Assembly (NCBI GenBank): GCA_013299055.1 | Contig: JAAFKB010000006.1 | Location: 1 to 64,000 of the forward strand | Length of the DNA stretch: 64,000 nt | Source of the DNA: Sphaerotilus sp. | GTDB lineage: Bacteria; Pseudomonadota; Gammaproteobacteria; Burkholderiales; Burkholderiaceae_C | Direction of reading: 5' to 3' | In this document: positions 16,665 to 27,375 of the stretch, in pieces | Position numbering within the stretch: the stretch's first letter is position 1 | Layout of the letters: every line of letters begins with the position of its first letter | Notes under the pieces: model-generated | What the model saw: only the letters and a program-made list of their open reading frames with translations | The model's database searches: none | What the model was told of the DNA's origin: nothing | Position numbers and translations under genes: made by a program

Positions 16665-18041
16665 ATGAGCTTCGCGGTCTTCCTGCTGTACGTGTTCCTG
16701 AGCTTCTTCCGGCCGATCGAGCTGTTCGCGCCCGATCTGGCCGAGCTGCGCCCGATGCTGGTGCTGTGGACCCTTGCGTTCGTGCTGGCCGCCGGGCGGG
16801 CGCTCGCGCGCAAGGAGGTTGCCGCGCGGGGCACCGATTTCAAGCTGCTGTTCGCGTTCATGCTGTTCCTCGGGGTCACGGTGGCACTGAATGGCTGGGC
16901 CGGCGGAGCCTTCACCGCGATCAACCAGTTCTCCACCTCGTCGATGCTGTTCGTGCTGGTGGCCTTGAACGTGACCTCGCTCCAGCGGCTCAAGCTCACC
17001 TGTGCGGCGGTGGTGGCCTCCATGCTCATCGCCGCGCTGTTCGGCATCCAGGCCTTCCACACCGGCACGTACGCCGAGCAGCTGGTGCTGCGCCAGAACG
17101 CCCCCATGGCCGACGACATCGACCCCACGCGCATCTCCGCCGCCGTCGCCGCCGAGACCATCCCCGCACACGACAAGACCGGCTGGTTCCTGTGGCGCGT
17201 GCGTGGCCAGGGGTTCCTGAGCGACCCGAACGACTTCTCGCAGGTGCTGGTGATGTGCCTGCCGTTGCTGTGGGCCCTGTGGCGCCAGGGCAAGCAGCTG
17301 CACAACCTGCTGTTCGTGCTGGCTCCGGCGTCGGTCATGGGCTATGCGATCTACCTGAGCCAGTCGCGTGGGGCCTTGCTGGGTGCGGCGTCGCTGCTGT
17401 TCTTCATCGTGCGCGACTGGCTGGGCACCACCAAGACCACCGTGCTGATGGCGCTGGGTGGCACCGCCTTCCTGGCGGTCAGCGCGGTCGGCGGCCGGGG
17501 CTTTTCGTCGCAGGAGCAATCGGCCGGCGAGCGCATCGAGGCCTGGTCCGTCGGGCTGGAGTTGCTCAAGTGGCGCCCGTTCTTCGGTGCCGGCTACGGC
17601 AACTTCACCGACCACCACCACCTGACGGCCCACAACTCCTTCGTGCTGTGTTTTGCCGAACTCGGCCTCATCGGCTATTTCCTGTGGATCGGCATGATCG
17701 TGCTGACCTACAAGAGCCTGTCGTCCATCATCGACAACATGCCCGTCCGCAACCCGAACCGCCAGATGGTGGCCCTGCTGCGCAATTCACTGGTCGGTTT
17801 TCTGGTCTGCGCCTGGTTCCTGTCCCGCACTTACCAGCCGGTGCTGTATTTCTTGCTGGCACTGTGCATTGCTGCCTGGTACTGCGCTACGCAATCGCCC
17901 GGAATGACCGATCGAGAGTCCAGCGCCTACCAGCGCACGCACGACATCCCGTGGGTCAAGAGCACATTCTGGGTGATGGCGTTCACGATTTTCGCAGTCA
18001 AGGCTTTCGTGATTTCGCATAGTTTCGGCGGCGGCGACTGA
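16665..18041 (+). CDS. O-antigen ligase/polymerase (Wzy-C) family membrane protein
   Basis: The 458-residue protein has around ten to twelve hydrophobic segments, with a long periplasmic loop before YIYLSQSRGALLG-type sequence (IYLSQSRGALLGAASLLF) and FFGAGYGNFTDHHHLTAHNSFV. Both signatures are typical of the O-antigen ligase/Wzy-C family, including the conserved H-N-S-F near the C-terminal loop. It would polymerise or transfer lipid-linked polysaccharide units on the periplasmic side of the inner membrane. The start ATG at 16665 gives a helix immediately; an earlier in-frame start adds 42 unrelated residues. It is the first gene of the plus-strand polysaccharide run. Confidence 0.85.
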   Translation: MSFAVFLLYVFLSFFRPIELFAPDLAELRPMLVLWTLAFVLAAGRALARKEVAARGTDFKLLFAFMLFLGVTVALNGWAGGAFTAINQFSTSSMLFVLVALNVTSLQRLKLTCAAVVASMLIAALFGIQAFHTGTYAEQLVLRQNAPMADDIDPTRISAAVAAETIPAHDKTGWFLWRVRGQGFLSDPNDFSQVLVMCLPLLWALWRQGKQLHNLLFVLAPASVMGYAIYLSQSRGALLGAASLLFFIVRDWLGTTKTTVLMALGGTAFLAVSAVGGRGFSSQEQSAGERIEAWSVGLELLKWRPFFGAGYGNFTDHHHLTAHNSFVLCFAELGLIGYFLWIGMIVLTYKSLSSIIDNMPVRNPNRQMVALLRNSLVGFLVCAWFLSRTYQPVLYFLLALCIAAWYCATQSPGMTDRESSAYQRTHDIPWVKSTFWVMAFTIFAVKAFVISHSFGGGD

Positions 18042-18068
18042 AGCCCCGTTTCTTCAGCAATTCAGGGT

Positions 18069-18084
18069 CTTCCCGAATGGGAAG
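18069..18084. repeat. Short inverted repeat upstream of deacetylase-like gene
   Basis: CTTCCC (18069-18074) and GGGAAG (18079-18084) flank GAAT in the 106-base gap between the ligase and deacetylase-like genes. It is a weak hairpin or a small operator; no U tract follows directly. AAAGG lies seven bases before the ATG at 18148. Confidence 0.4.
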
Positions 18085-18147
18085 CCGGTGCTAGAGTTCG
18101 GCCGGTCCGGTTTTCCCCTTCTCTTTTTTCTCCAAGCAAAGGCTCCG

Positions 18148-19338
<1,191 letters not shown>

Positions 19339-19342
19339 TCCG

Positions 19343-20563
19343 GTGCTGCACACGCTGCTGGCCGTCGTCGCCATCGGGGGTGTCGTCGCGGTCGTCTACT
19401 CGTATGCGCTGTACCCGGTGGTGCTGTTCGTCATCGGGGCGCTCAACCAGGGGCTGCGCGACGTGGCCTTCGTGTTCCGCAAGCGCGACCGCCGCATCGA
19501 CGCGCACCACGCCGACACCGTGACCGAACCCGACTGGCCCCCGGTCGCCATCGTCATCTCGGCCTACAACGAGCAGACGCACATCGTCCCGCGCATCGAG
19601 AACCTGCTCGCGCTCGACTACCCGGCCGACCGCTTGCGGGCCTACATCGGCTCCGACGGCAGCCGTGACCGCACCGCCGAACTGATGGCACAGTTCCAGG
19701 GCGATCCGCGTGTGGTCGCCCTGCCCTTCGAGGTCAACCGGGGCAAGGCCAGCGTGCTCAACGATCTGGTGTCGCGCACCGTCGAGCCGATCGTGGTCTT
19801 CTCGGACGCCAACACCTACTTCGAGCACAGCGCCCTGAAGCGGCTGGTGTCGCGGTTTCAAGACCCGAAGGTGGGCGGCGTCACGGGCGAGCTGCGCCTG
19901 CTGGGCAACGCGGGTGGCGACAACCAGGACAGCCTGTACTGGCGCATCGAGCAGTTCCTGAAGTTCTTCGAGGCGCGCATCGGCGGCCTGCTGGGGGCCA
20001 ACGGCGCGATCTACGCCATCCGTCGGACCCTGTGGCAACCGATCCGCCCCGACACGGTCTGCGACGACTTCTGCATCGCGATGAACGTCTCGGCGGCGGG
20101 GCACCGGCTGGTGTATGAACCGAAGGCGTGGGCCGAGGAAGACACGCCGGAGCAGATCGGCGAGGAGGTCAAGCGCCGCATCCGCATCGGCATCGGCAAC
20201 TTCCAGGCATTGGTGCGCCACCCGCAGTACCTGACCCGCACGTCGCGTGCCACTGCGTTCGCCTATGTCTCGCACAAGGTCTTGCGCTGGACAGCGCCGC
20301 ACCTGCTGCTGCTGGCGCTGGCGGCGTCGGTCGCGCTGGCGGTGGGGCAAGGCTCGGCGGGCTGGGCGCTGTACGCCGTGGCGCAGGCGGCCAGTTACGC
20401 AGCCGCCTGGGCGGGCTGGCAACTGACCCAGCGCGGGGTGAAGCTGCCCACCGTCGTCAAGCTCGCGGCCTTCCTGTTCGCGCTGAACTGGGCGTTCCTC
20501 GTCGCGTCGTGGCGCTTTGCCACCGGGCGCTATGCCGGAAGCTGGGGCCGCACGCAGCGTTGA
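19343..20563 (+). CDS. Membrane glycosyltransferase family 2
   Basis: The 406-residue protein has an N-terminal helix, a GT-A catalytic domain and several C-terminal helices. Motifs are VAIVISAYNEQTHI, SDGSRDRT, VVFSDANTYF (D-x-D-like), and a downstream acidic site with EEDTPEQIGEEVKRRIRIG. This is the layout of processive or undecaprenyl-linked GT2 enzymes such as those of capsule and exopolysaccharide synthesis. Start is GTG at 19343 with AAGGG about nine bases upstream, inside the end of the previous gene. It is part of the plus-strand polysaccharide operon. Confidence 0.87.
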   Translation: MLHTLLAVVAIGGVVAVVYSYALYPVVLFVIGALNQGLRDVAFVFRKRDRRIDAHHADTVTEPDWPPVAIVISAYNEQTHIVPRIENLLALDYPADRLRAYIGSDGSRDRTAELMAQFQGDPRVVALPFEVNRGKASVLNDLVSRTVEPIVVFSDANTYFEHSALKRLVSRFQDPKVGGVTGELRLLGNAGGDNQDSLYWRIEQFLKFFEARIGGLLGANGAIYAIRRTLWQPIRPDTVCDDFCIAMNVSAAGHRLVYEPKAWAEEDTPEQIGEEVKRRIRIGIGNFQALVRHPQYLTRTSRATAFAYVSHKVLRWTAPHLLLLALAASVALAVGQGSAGWALYAVAQAASYAAAWAGWQLTQRGVKLPTVVKLAAFLFALNWAFLVASWRFATGRYAGSWGRTQR

Positions 20564-20618
20564 GCCTGCGCCCACCCCACGCGCCACACATCCGTTTCGT
20601 TTTCCAGGAGTCCATACC

Positions 20619-21719
20619 GTGCTAAGGGTAGGCATCATCGGCTGCGGCAAGATTGCCGACGGCCACGTTGAACAGATCCGCGCCATCGGCCGTGGCGAGG
20701 TGGTGGCGGTGTGCGACCGCGAACCGCTGATGGCCGAGCAGCTCGCCGTGCGGATGAAGATCCCCGGCCGCTACGACGACGCCGCCGAGATGCTCGCCAA
20801 GGAGCGGCTCGACGTGGTCCACATCGCCACGCCGCCAGACTCGCACCTCTTCCTGGCGAAGATGGCGTTCGCGTCCGGCTGCCATGTGTTCATGGAAAAG
20901 CCGTTCGCGCTGACCGCTGCGCAGACCCGCGACATCCTGGCCATGGCGCAGCAGGCCGGGCGCAAGGCAGGGGTGAACTACCTCTACAACTACGAGACGC
21001 CGGGGCTGGAGCTGGAAGAACTGGTCAAGAAGGGGACGCTCGGCGAGATCGTCCACCTCGACACGAACTACGGCTACAACCTGGCCGGCGACTACGGCCT
21101 GGCCGTGATGACCGACCCGGGCCACTGGGTGCATCGCCTGCCGGGCAAGCTGTTCCACAACGTGCTGGACCATGTGCTGGCCAAGGTCGTGCCCTTCCTC
21201 GGCGACGAGATCGACACCCGCGTGCTGGCCTTCCGCCGCCGCGGCCCGACCGGCTCGGCCATCGTGGACGCGATGCCCGACGAGCTGCGCTTCCTCCTGC
21301 GCAGTGGCGGCGTCACCGTCAGCGGCAACGTCAGCGCCCACGGCCGGCCGGTGCCGCACACGCTCAAGGTGGTCGGCACGAACGACTCGGTGGAACTCGA
21401 CTACACCGCGCGCACGCTGATCCGGGCTTCGCGCTGGTCGGCACCGAGCGCGCTGGGCCGGCAGTTCATGGCATGGACGCAGGCCAGGCAGCTCGCCGGC
21501 AACGGCCGCCGCAACATCACCCGCTTCCGGAAGCACGAGTTCCACTACTTCCAGTGCATGCGCGTGCTGCTGGACCGCTTCTATGACGCCGTCGAGGGCA
21601 AGGGGCCGGACCCGATTCCGCCCGAGCAGATCCTGCGGGTGTGCCGCGTGATCGACCAGATCGTCGTGGGCGTGGACGCCTGCATGGCCGAGCAGAACGC
21701 CAAGGAGGTCGCAGCATGA
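20619..21719 (+). CDS. Gfo/Idh/MocA-family NAD(P)-dependent oxidoreductase
   Basis: The 366-residue protein begins with a Rossmann dinucleotide-binding motif (VGIIGCGKIADGH), followed by VHIATPPDSH and the conserved EKPFA with the catalytic lysine. The second half has the family's alpha/beta domain, including HWVHRLPG. Such enzymes oxidise or reduce ring hydroxyls of nucleotide sugars or free sugars. Start is GTG at 20619 with CAGGAG eight bases upstream, the clearest ribosome-binding site of the locus. Its stop overlaps the next start (ATGA), so the two are probably one metabolic step pair making an unusual sugar. Confidence 0.88.
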   Translation: MLRVGIIGCGKIADGHVEQIRAIGRGEVVAVCDREPLMAEQLAVRMKIPGRYDDAAEMLAKERLDVVHIATPPDSHLFLAKMAFASGCHVFMEKPFALTAAQTRDILAMAQQAGRKAGVNYLYNYETPGLELEELVKKGTLGEIVHLDTNYGYNLAGDYGLAVMTDPGHWVHRLPGKLFHNVLDHVLAKVVPFLGDEIDTRVLAFRRRGPTGSAIVDAMPDELRFLLRSGGVTVSGNVSAHGRPVPHTLKVVGTNDSVELDYTARTLIRASRWSAPSALGRQFMAWTQARQLAGNGRRNITRFRKHEFHYFQCMRVLLDRFYDAVEGKGPDPIPPEQILRVCRVIDQIVVGVDACMAEQNAKEVAA

Positions 21720-22726
21720 AGATCCTCGTCACCGGCGCCGGCGGTTTCCTCGGCAAGCAGATCGCCCGCAGCCTGCTGATGCAAGGTCAACACGACCTGC
21801 GGCTGCACTTCCGCAACAAGGCCCCGGCGGGCTTCATCGAGTCGCTGGTCCAGGAGTTCCCGCGGGCCCAGGTCGAGACGGCGGCGGCCAATCTGCTCGC
21901 GCGGGGTTCATTCGACGCGATGCTGCAGGGTGTGGACTGTGTCATCCATGCGGCTGCCGGCATGAAGGGTGCTGCAGCCGACATGTTCGCCAACACCGTC
22001 ATGGGCAGCCGCAACGTGTTCGAGGCGTGCGGCAAGGTCGGGGTCAAGCGCATCACCCTGATCAGCTCGTTCGCCGTGTACAAGACCGACGAGATGAAGC
22101 CGGGCGACACGCTGGGCGAGCACACGCCGATCGAGCCGGTCGGCGTGGACAAGGGCCCCTACGGCTACGCCAAGACGCGCCAGGAACACATGTTCCTCGA
22201 CTACGCCCGGCAGTTCGGCTTCGAGACGGTGATCCTGCGGCCGGGCGTGATCTACGGGCCAGGCGGCGGGGCCTTGTCGCCGCGGGTCGGACTGAAGGCG
22301 ATGGGGCTGTTCGCGAGCCTGGGCAACGGGGCGCTGCTGCCGCTGACCTACGTCGAGAACTGTGCGGACGCGGTGGCTCGGGCCGCCGTCCATGCGCCGA
22401 GCGGGAGCGGGTTTGCCGTCACCGACGACGACCTGCCGAGCTGCCGCCAGTACCTCGACGGCTACCTGAAGCACGTGCAGAAGATGCGCGTCATCCCGCT
22501 GCCGTTCGGACTGTTCCTGTGGGTCTCGAAGCGGCTGGTCGCGTACAACAAGGCGTCCAGGGGCCAGATGCCTGCCGTCTTCACGCCGTATGTCGTCCGG
22601 TCCATGTACACGCCGATCCGCTACAGCAACGAGGGGCTGAAGAAGATCGGCTGGACACCGCGCGTGACCACCGCCGAGGGCCTCAGCCGGACGTATGCCT
22701 GGCTGAAGTCGCAGTTGCCGCGCTGA
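21716..22726 (+). CDS. NAD-dependent epimerase/dehydratase (extended SDR)
   Basis: The 336-residue protein has the extended short-chain dehydrogenase pattern: TGAGGFLG cofactor motif, VIHAAAGMKG, ISSFAVY (catalytic Ser/Thr position), YGYAKTRQE (Y-x3-K) and RPGVIYGPGGG. It probably modifies a nucleotide sugar together with the coupled upstream oxidoreductase. Substrate cannot be read from sequence. The gene ends the first plus-strand run and is convergent with the following minus-strand glycosyltransferase, 18 bases away. Confidence 0.87.
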   Translation: MKILVTGAGGFLGKQIARSLLMQGQHDLRLHFRNKAPAGFIESLVQEFPRAQVETAAANLLARGSFDAMLQGVDCVIHAAAGMKGAAADMFANTVMGSRNVFEACGKVGVKRITLISSFAVYKTDEMKPGDTLGEHTPIEPVGVDKGPYGYAKTRQEHMFLDYARQFGFETVILRPGVIYGPGGGALSPRVGLKAMGLFASLGNGALLPLTYVENCADAVARAAVHAPSGSGFAVTDDDLPSCRQYLDGYLKHVQKMRVIPLPFGLFLWVSKRLVAYNKASRGQMPAVFTPYVVRSMYTPIRYSNEGLKKIGWTPRVTTAEGLSRTYAWLKSQLPR

Positions 22727-22744
22727 GCGGCTGTCCCGATCGGG

Positions 22745-23872
22745 TCAACGCTGCCGCGCTTCGGCGTAGAAGCGTTGGCAAGTGTCGTACAGCGTCCCGA
22801 TCGACCCATGCGCGCGCACCCAGTCGCACGCCTGCTGGCCGCAGCGAGTCCGCAGGGCGGCGTCTGACAGCATCCGCTCCAGCGCCCCGAACAGCGGCTC
22901 GGCTTGCCCCGGCGGCACGAGCAGGCCGGTCTCGCCCTCGCGCACGATCTCCGGGTTGCCGCCCACCGCCGTGGCCACGATCGCCAGCCGGGTGGCCGCG
23001 GCCTCCAGCAGCGCGATCGACAGCCCCTCCGTGAGCGAGGGCATGGCGAAGATGTCGAATCCAGGGGTCAGGTCGGCCACGTCCGGGCGCTGTCCGGTGA
23101 AGACGATGCGCTCGGCCACCGCCGGCCCCGCCGCCTGCGCCTGCGCCCGCAGTTCGGCTTCGAGCGGCCCGCTGCCCACCAGTGCCAGCCGCAGCGACGG
23201 GTGCCGCGCCAGGAGCCGTGGCATCAGCGCGATCAGCAGCGCGTGGTTCTTCAGCCCGACCTGCCGCCCGACCGCCCCGATCAGCAGCGCGTCCTGCGGA
23301 ACGCCGAGCCGCACGCGGGCCTCGTGGCGGCGCTCGGGCGTCCAGCGGAACCGCTCGACCGGGATGCCGTTGAGCACCGTCGTCGCCTTCTCCGCCGCCA
23401 CCATGCCACCCCCAACGTAGCGGTCGTGGACCTGCGCACCGACCATCGCGAAACCGGCGGTGCGGCCGATCGACCACTGGAAGAACTTGCGCAGCCGCGC
23501 TTCGCGGTCCAGCCGAAAACCCATGTCGTGCAGGCTGCAGACCAGCGTCGGCGCCCGCCAGCGGCCCCACAGCGCCGCAGCCGCGTGGTAGTTGGGCACG
23601 AAGTTGTGGGTGTGGACCACCTCGATGCGCCGGGCGGCGATGGTGCGGCGCAGGCGGGCGATCAGGGCCAGGTCCAGCCCGTCGCGCTTGTTGCCGACGA
23701 TCACGTCGATCCCGGCCGCCTCCAGCACCGGTCTGAGACCGACCGTGTGGAGGAGGCTGAACACGCAGACCTCGTCGCCCCGGCGTTTCTGTTCGATGGC
23801 GAGGTCCGTGACCACCCGTTCGAGGCCCCCGAATTCGAGCGAATCGACAATGTGCATCAGCCGCAGTGACAT
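22745..23872 (-). CDS. Glycosyltransferase family 4 (GT-B)
   Basis: The 375-residue protein opens with LRLMHIVDSLEFGGLERVV, the glycine-rich acceptor-side motif of GT4 enzymes. It contains VVHTHNFVPNYHAA, GAVGRQVGLKNHALLI and the E-x7-E motif in PSLTEGLSIALLE, followed by VGGNPEIV. It is probably a cytoplasmic retaining glycosyltransferase for polysaccharide assembly. The start at 23872 was chosen as first Met of the family-like N-terminus; an ATG at 23914 would add 14 residues. It is divergent from the first beta-helix gene, with 79 bases between them. Confidence 0.88.
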   Translation of the reverse strand: MSLRLMHIVDSLEFGGLERVVTDLAIEQKRRGDEVCVFSLLHTVGLRPVLEAAGIDVIVGNKRDGLDLALIARLRRTIAARRIEVVHTHNFVPNYHAAAALWGRWRAPTLVCSLHDMGFRLDREARLRKFFQWSIGRTAGFAMVGAQVHDRYVGGGMVAAEKATTVLNGIPVERFRWTPERRHEARVRLGVPQDALLIGAVGRQVGLKNHALLIALMPRLLARHPSLRLALVGSGPLEAELRAQAQAAGPAVAERIVFTGQRPDVADLTPGFDIFAMPSLTEGLSIALLEAAATRLAIVATAVGGNPEIVREGETGLLVPPGQAEPLFGALERMLSDAALRTRCGQQACDWVRAHGSIGTLYDTCQRFYAEARQR

Positions 23873-23951
23873 GGTGAGGATCGGACAATCGAGAGAGTCG
23901 AGAATGGCGCGCATGCTAGCGCAGCCACCCGCCCAGAGGAGTCCCCGTCCC

Positions 23952-25640
23952 ATGTTCCCGCCCCTCCTGCCCCGCCCGCATCCCCTGCCCGCCTTGCTGC
24001 TGACCGTCTGCTGTCTGTCGGCGCTGCCCGCCGCGGCCCAGCGGGTCGTCGTGCCGTCCTCCACCAGCGGCACCCTGACTGGCGGCCCCAGTGGCGCGTC
24101 CGGCCAGTTCCTCGCCGAAGCCGGCAGCGCCGCACCGGCCAGCGCCAGCAGCGGTGGCAGTGGCAGCAGCAGCTCCACCCCGGAGACGCCGCCCACCCCC
24201 GCCAGCGCCTGGCCCCCCGCGCCCCAGGAACCCGCCAGCCCCAGCGGCTGCACCCAGCCCCTCACCGGCCGCGGCACCACCTACCACGTCGGCCCCGGCC
24301 AGGCGATCACCGAACTGACCGACGTGCCGTGGCTGTCGCTGCAGGCAGGAGACGTGGTCAACATCCACCACCGCGCCGAGCCCTACCGCACCAAGTTCGC
24401 CCTGCGCGCCCAGGGCACGGCCGACGCCCCCGTGGTGATCCACGGCGTGACCGACGCCAAATGCAACCGCCCGGTCCTCAGTGGTCAGAACGCCGTCACC
24501 GCCCGCGACGCCGTGGCGATGAATTTCTTCAACAAGCAATACACCGAGCCTTACGGGCTGATCTTCGTCTACAAGTCGCGTGACCAGGCCTGGGGCAGCC
24601 GTCCGAAACACCTGCGCATCGCCAACCTCAAGCTCACCGGCGCCCACAAGGACCACCGCTACACCGCGCAGGACGGCAGCACCGGCACCTACGTCGGCGG
24701 CGCGGCGGCCATCTACGCCGTGGTCGTCGAAGACCTCACCATCGAGAACTGCGAGATCACGCGCAACGGCAACGGCGTCTTCGTCAACAGCAAGTCCGAG
24801 GACGAGGCCAGCCGGAACGTCTTCCTCCGCCACAACCGGATCTGGGACAACGGCAACGTCGGGAGCTGGTTCGAGCACAACCTCTACATCCAGACCGCCC
24901 GCGCGCTCTACGAGGGCAACTACATCGGCCAGCTCATCCCCGGTGCCCGCGGCTCGTCGATGAAGGACCGCTCCAGCGCCACCGTCGTGCGCTACAACCA
25001 CATCGTCGCCGCGGCCCGCGCCATCGACCTCGTCGAGATCGAGGGCGGCGTGCAGCAGGTGCTCAAGGATCCGCTCTACCCGGACGCCTGGGTCTACGGC
25101 AACCTGATCGTCAACGACTTCCGCAACCCGGGCCAGTCCTCGGTCAAGCTCATCCACTGGGGCGGCGACAACGACGAACGCTACTTCCGCCAGGGCACGC
25201 TGCACTTCTACAACAACACCGTGCTGCACCAGAGCACGCAGGCCCAGGCCTGGTACATGGCGCTGTTCGACATGCCGACCGCGCAGCACAAGGTCGAGGC
25301 CCACGGCAACGTCTTCGTCAACCAGGGCACGACGCAGATGCGTGTGGGCCACGAGGCCGGCACCGTGGTCTTTGGCAGCACCAACTGGATCAGCCGGGAC
25401 TGGGCCGAGGCGGGGCCCGCTTCGGCCGCGCGGATCAGGGTGGAAGGCAAGCTGCTGAGCCAGCCGTCTGCCGGCCTGGCCCCGGACGGTCGCCCCCGCC
25501 CCGGCGCAGCAGGCACTGACCTGGCCGAAATCCGCACCAGCCTGCCGCCCGTGGGCCACCAGTTCACCGAACCGGCGGGCATTGCCAGGCGCGCAGTGGC
25601 GGGCAAAGGACCAGACCTCGGGGCCTTCGAGCTGAAATGA
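23952..25640 (+). CDS. Secreted right-handed beta-helix protein 1 (polysaccharide-active?)
   Basis: The 562-residue protein has a signal peptide ending near ALPAAAQ and a Ser/Gly/Pro-rich linker (about residues 30-95). After these a conserved head, GRGTTYHVGPGQAI and PWLSLQAGDVVNIHH, precedes many beta-helix coils (LRIANLKLTG, LTIENCEITRNGNGVFV, VRYNHIVAAARAIDLVE). It ends in DLGAFELK. Proteins of this fold are often polysaccharide lyases, hydrolases or epimerases, and no catalytic residues can be assigned here. Start at 23952 has AGGAG 11 bases upstream. It is the first and most divergent of three tandem paralogues. Confidence 0.8.
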   Translation: MFPPLLPRPHPLPALLLTVCCLSALPAAAQRVVVPSSTSGTLTGGPSGASGQFLAEAGSAAPASASSGGSGSSSSTPETPPTPASAWPPAPQEPASPSGCTQPLTGRGTTYHVGPGQAITELTDVPWLSLQAGDVVNIHHRAEPYRTKFALRAQGTADAPVVIHGVTDAKCNRPVLSGQNAVTARDAVAMNFFNKQYTEPYGLIFVYKSRDQAWGSRPKHLRIANLKLTGAHKDHRYTAQDGSTGTYVGGAAAIYAVVVEDLTIENCEITRNGNGVFVNSKSEDEASRNVFLRHNRIWDNGNVGSWFEHNLYIQTARALYEGNYIGQLIPGARGSSMKDRSSATVVRYNHIVAAARAIDLVEIEGGVQQVLKDPLYPDAWVYGNLIVNDFRNPGQSSVKLIHWGGDNDERYFRQGTLHFYNNTVLHQSTQAQAWYMALFDMPTAQHKVEAHGNVFVNQGTTQMRVGHEAGTVVFGSTNWISRDWAEAGPASAARIRVEGKLLSQPSAGLAPDGRPRPGAAGTDLAEIRTSLPPVGHQFTEPAGIARRAVAGKGPDLGAFELK

Positions 25641-25650
25641 GCCCGCAGAT

Positions 25651-25669
25651 TCCCCTGTGCTTCAGGGGA
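25651..25669 (+). repeat. Hairpin between beta-helix genes 1 and 2
   Basis: TCCCCTG (25651-25657) and CAGGGGA (25663-25669) form a 7-bp stem with a 5-base loop ten bases after the first beta-helix gene. No U tract follows, so it is a weak terminator or an RNA-processing/stability hairpin. A 12-base palindrome GGATCGCGATCC lies shortly downstream at 25694-25705. Confidence 0.5.
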
Positions 25670-25728
25670 TGGCATGGACTGCCGATATCCCTGGGATCGC
25701 GATCCGATTCGCCCCAGGAGGTCGTTCC

Positions 25729-27375
25729 ATGCGTCTGGTCCATTCCCAACCCCGACGGACAGGGTTCTGGCGGTCAAGCGGCCTGGTCGGCGCCAGTGCC
25801 GGGTGGCTGCTGATCGGCACCGCCTCGGCGCAGGCCGTCCGTGAAGCCCCCACCGCCGTCCGCCCGAGCGCCACCACCCTGCCGGCGTCCGTCGTGCTCG
25901 TCCGGGGGACGAGCACCACCGCGCTCGGCCTGACCCCCTGCCTGCCGGGCCGCGGCACCGACCACCCCGTCGGCCCCGGCCAGACCCACGAGAGCCTGGA
26001 CACGGTGCCCTGGGAGTCGCTGCGGGCGGGCGACACCGTGCGCCTCTTCCACCGCGAGGCGCCCTACCGCGGCAAGTTCCTGCTCGCCGGCCAGGGCACG
26101 GCAGCCGCCCCGATCCGCGTCTGCGGCGTGCGTGGTCCGAACGGCGAGCGCCCGGTCCTCGACGGCAGTGGCGCGACCACCCGTGCCGCGCTCGGGCCGC
26201 TCTACAGCAGCACCCCGCTCTACAGCCACGTCCACCAGGACCGCAGCGTCATCGCCATCAAGCCGCTGTCCACCCAGGGCTGGACCGCCTATCCCCGGCA
26301 CCTCCAGATCGACGGCCTGAAGATCACCCGCGGCCACCCCAGCTACCGCTACCGCACGGCAGCCGGCGTCGAGCGCGCCTACGCCCCCTTCGGCGCCTGC
26401 ATCTGGGTCGAGCGCGGCCAGCACATCACCATCGTCGACAACGAGATCACGGACTGCCAGATGGCGGTGTTCAGCAAGTCCACTGACGACGGCGACTTCG
26501 CCGTGACCCGGAACCTGCGCATCGCCGGCAACCGCTTCGCCGGCCACGGCATCGCCGGGAGCTGGCACGAGCACTCCACCTACACGCAGAGCGTGGGCAC
26601 GGTGCTGGAGTTCAATGACTACGGCCCGCTGCGCAGCGGCGCACTGGGCAACGCGATCAAGGACCGCTCGGCGGGCACCGTGGTGCGCTACAACCGCATC
26701 GAGGAAGGTGCCCACGCCATCGACCTGGTCGAGGCCGAGGACTTCCCCGCCACCGCCCTGGCCCTGCCCGCCTACCGCAGCACGCACGTCTACGGCAACC
26801 AGATCGTCAAGACCGGCGATACCGGCAGCGTCATCCACTACGGTGGCGACCACTTCGGCAGCGTGCCCGGTGCGGGCTGGGGCGAGCCGCTGTTCCGCCG
26901 GGGCACGCTGCACTTCTGGCACAACACGCTGCTGCTGCGCGGCTCGCAGGCCTGGGTCTTCCAGATCTCGACCACCGACGAGCGGGTCGAGGCCTGGAAC
27001 AACGCCATCCACTTCGCCCCGACGGTGGCGCAGCGCAGCCTGCGCATGGGACAGGAGGTCGCCGCGCCGTGGGTGGGCGGCGGGGTGCTGAACCTGGGCG
27101 TCAACTGGATCAGCGACGGCTGGCAGGACAGCGGCCCCTGGCACCGGGTGGGCGGCACGCTCAGCGGGCAGTACCAGGTGCTGGGCGGCCCGGCACAGCC
27201 CTTCGATGCGGTGTCGATGCAGCCGCTGGCCGGCTCGGCGCTGGTGGACCGGGCGGCGGTCGCACCGGCCGCCGTGGCCGGGCATCCCCTGCAGTGGCAG
27301 CTCGACGCCAGCCGGCGCCCGGTGCCACGTCCGGTGCGGGGCGTCGGGCGGGATCTGGGCGCCGTGGAGCGTTGA
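25729..27375 (+). CDS. Secreted right-handed beta-helix protein 2
   Basis: The 548-residue protein carries a Tat-like or long signal sequence (RRTGFWRSSGLVGASAGWLLIGTASAQA). The shared head PVGPGQTHESLDTVPWESL with AGDTVRLFHREAPYRGKF follows, then beta-helix repeats (LQIDGLKITRGHPSYRYR, ITIVDNEITDCQMAVFSKS, VVRYNRIEEGAHAIDLVE, HYGGDHFG) and a DLGAVER C-terminus. It is much closer to the third paralogue than to the first. An AGGAGG seven bases before the ATG fixes the start. Role is unknown; modification or cleavage of the locus's own polysaccharide is the simplest inference. Confidence 0.82.
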   Translation: MRLVHSQPRRTGFWRSSGLVGASAGWLLIGTASAQAVREAPTAVRPSATTLPASVVLVRGTSTTALGLTPCLPGRGTDHPVGPGQTHESLDTVPWESLRAGDTVRLFHREAPYRGKFLLAGQGTAAAPIRVCGVRGPNGERPVLDGSGATTRAALGPLYSSTPLYSHVHQDRSVIAIKPLSTQGWTAYPRHLQIDGLKITRGHPSYRYRTAAGVERAYAPFGACIWVERGQHITIVDNEITDCQMAVFSKSTDDGDFAVTRNLRIAGNRFAGHGIAGSWHEHSTYTQSVGTVLEFNDYGPLRSGALGNAIKDRSAGTVVRYNRIEEGAHAIDLVEAEDFPATALALPAYRSTHVYGNQIVKTGDTGSVIHYGGDHFGSVPGAGWGEPLFRRGTLHFWHNTLLLRGSQAWVFQISTTDERVEAWNNAIHFAPTVAQRSLRMGQEVAAPWVGGGVLNLGVNWISDGWQDSGPWHRVGGTLSGQYQVLGGPAQPFDAVSMQPLAGSALVDRAAVAPAAVAGHPLQWQLDASRRPVPRPVRGVGRDLGAVER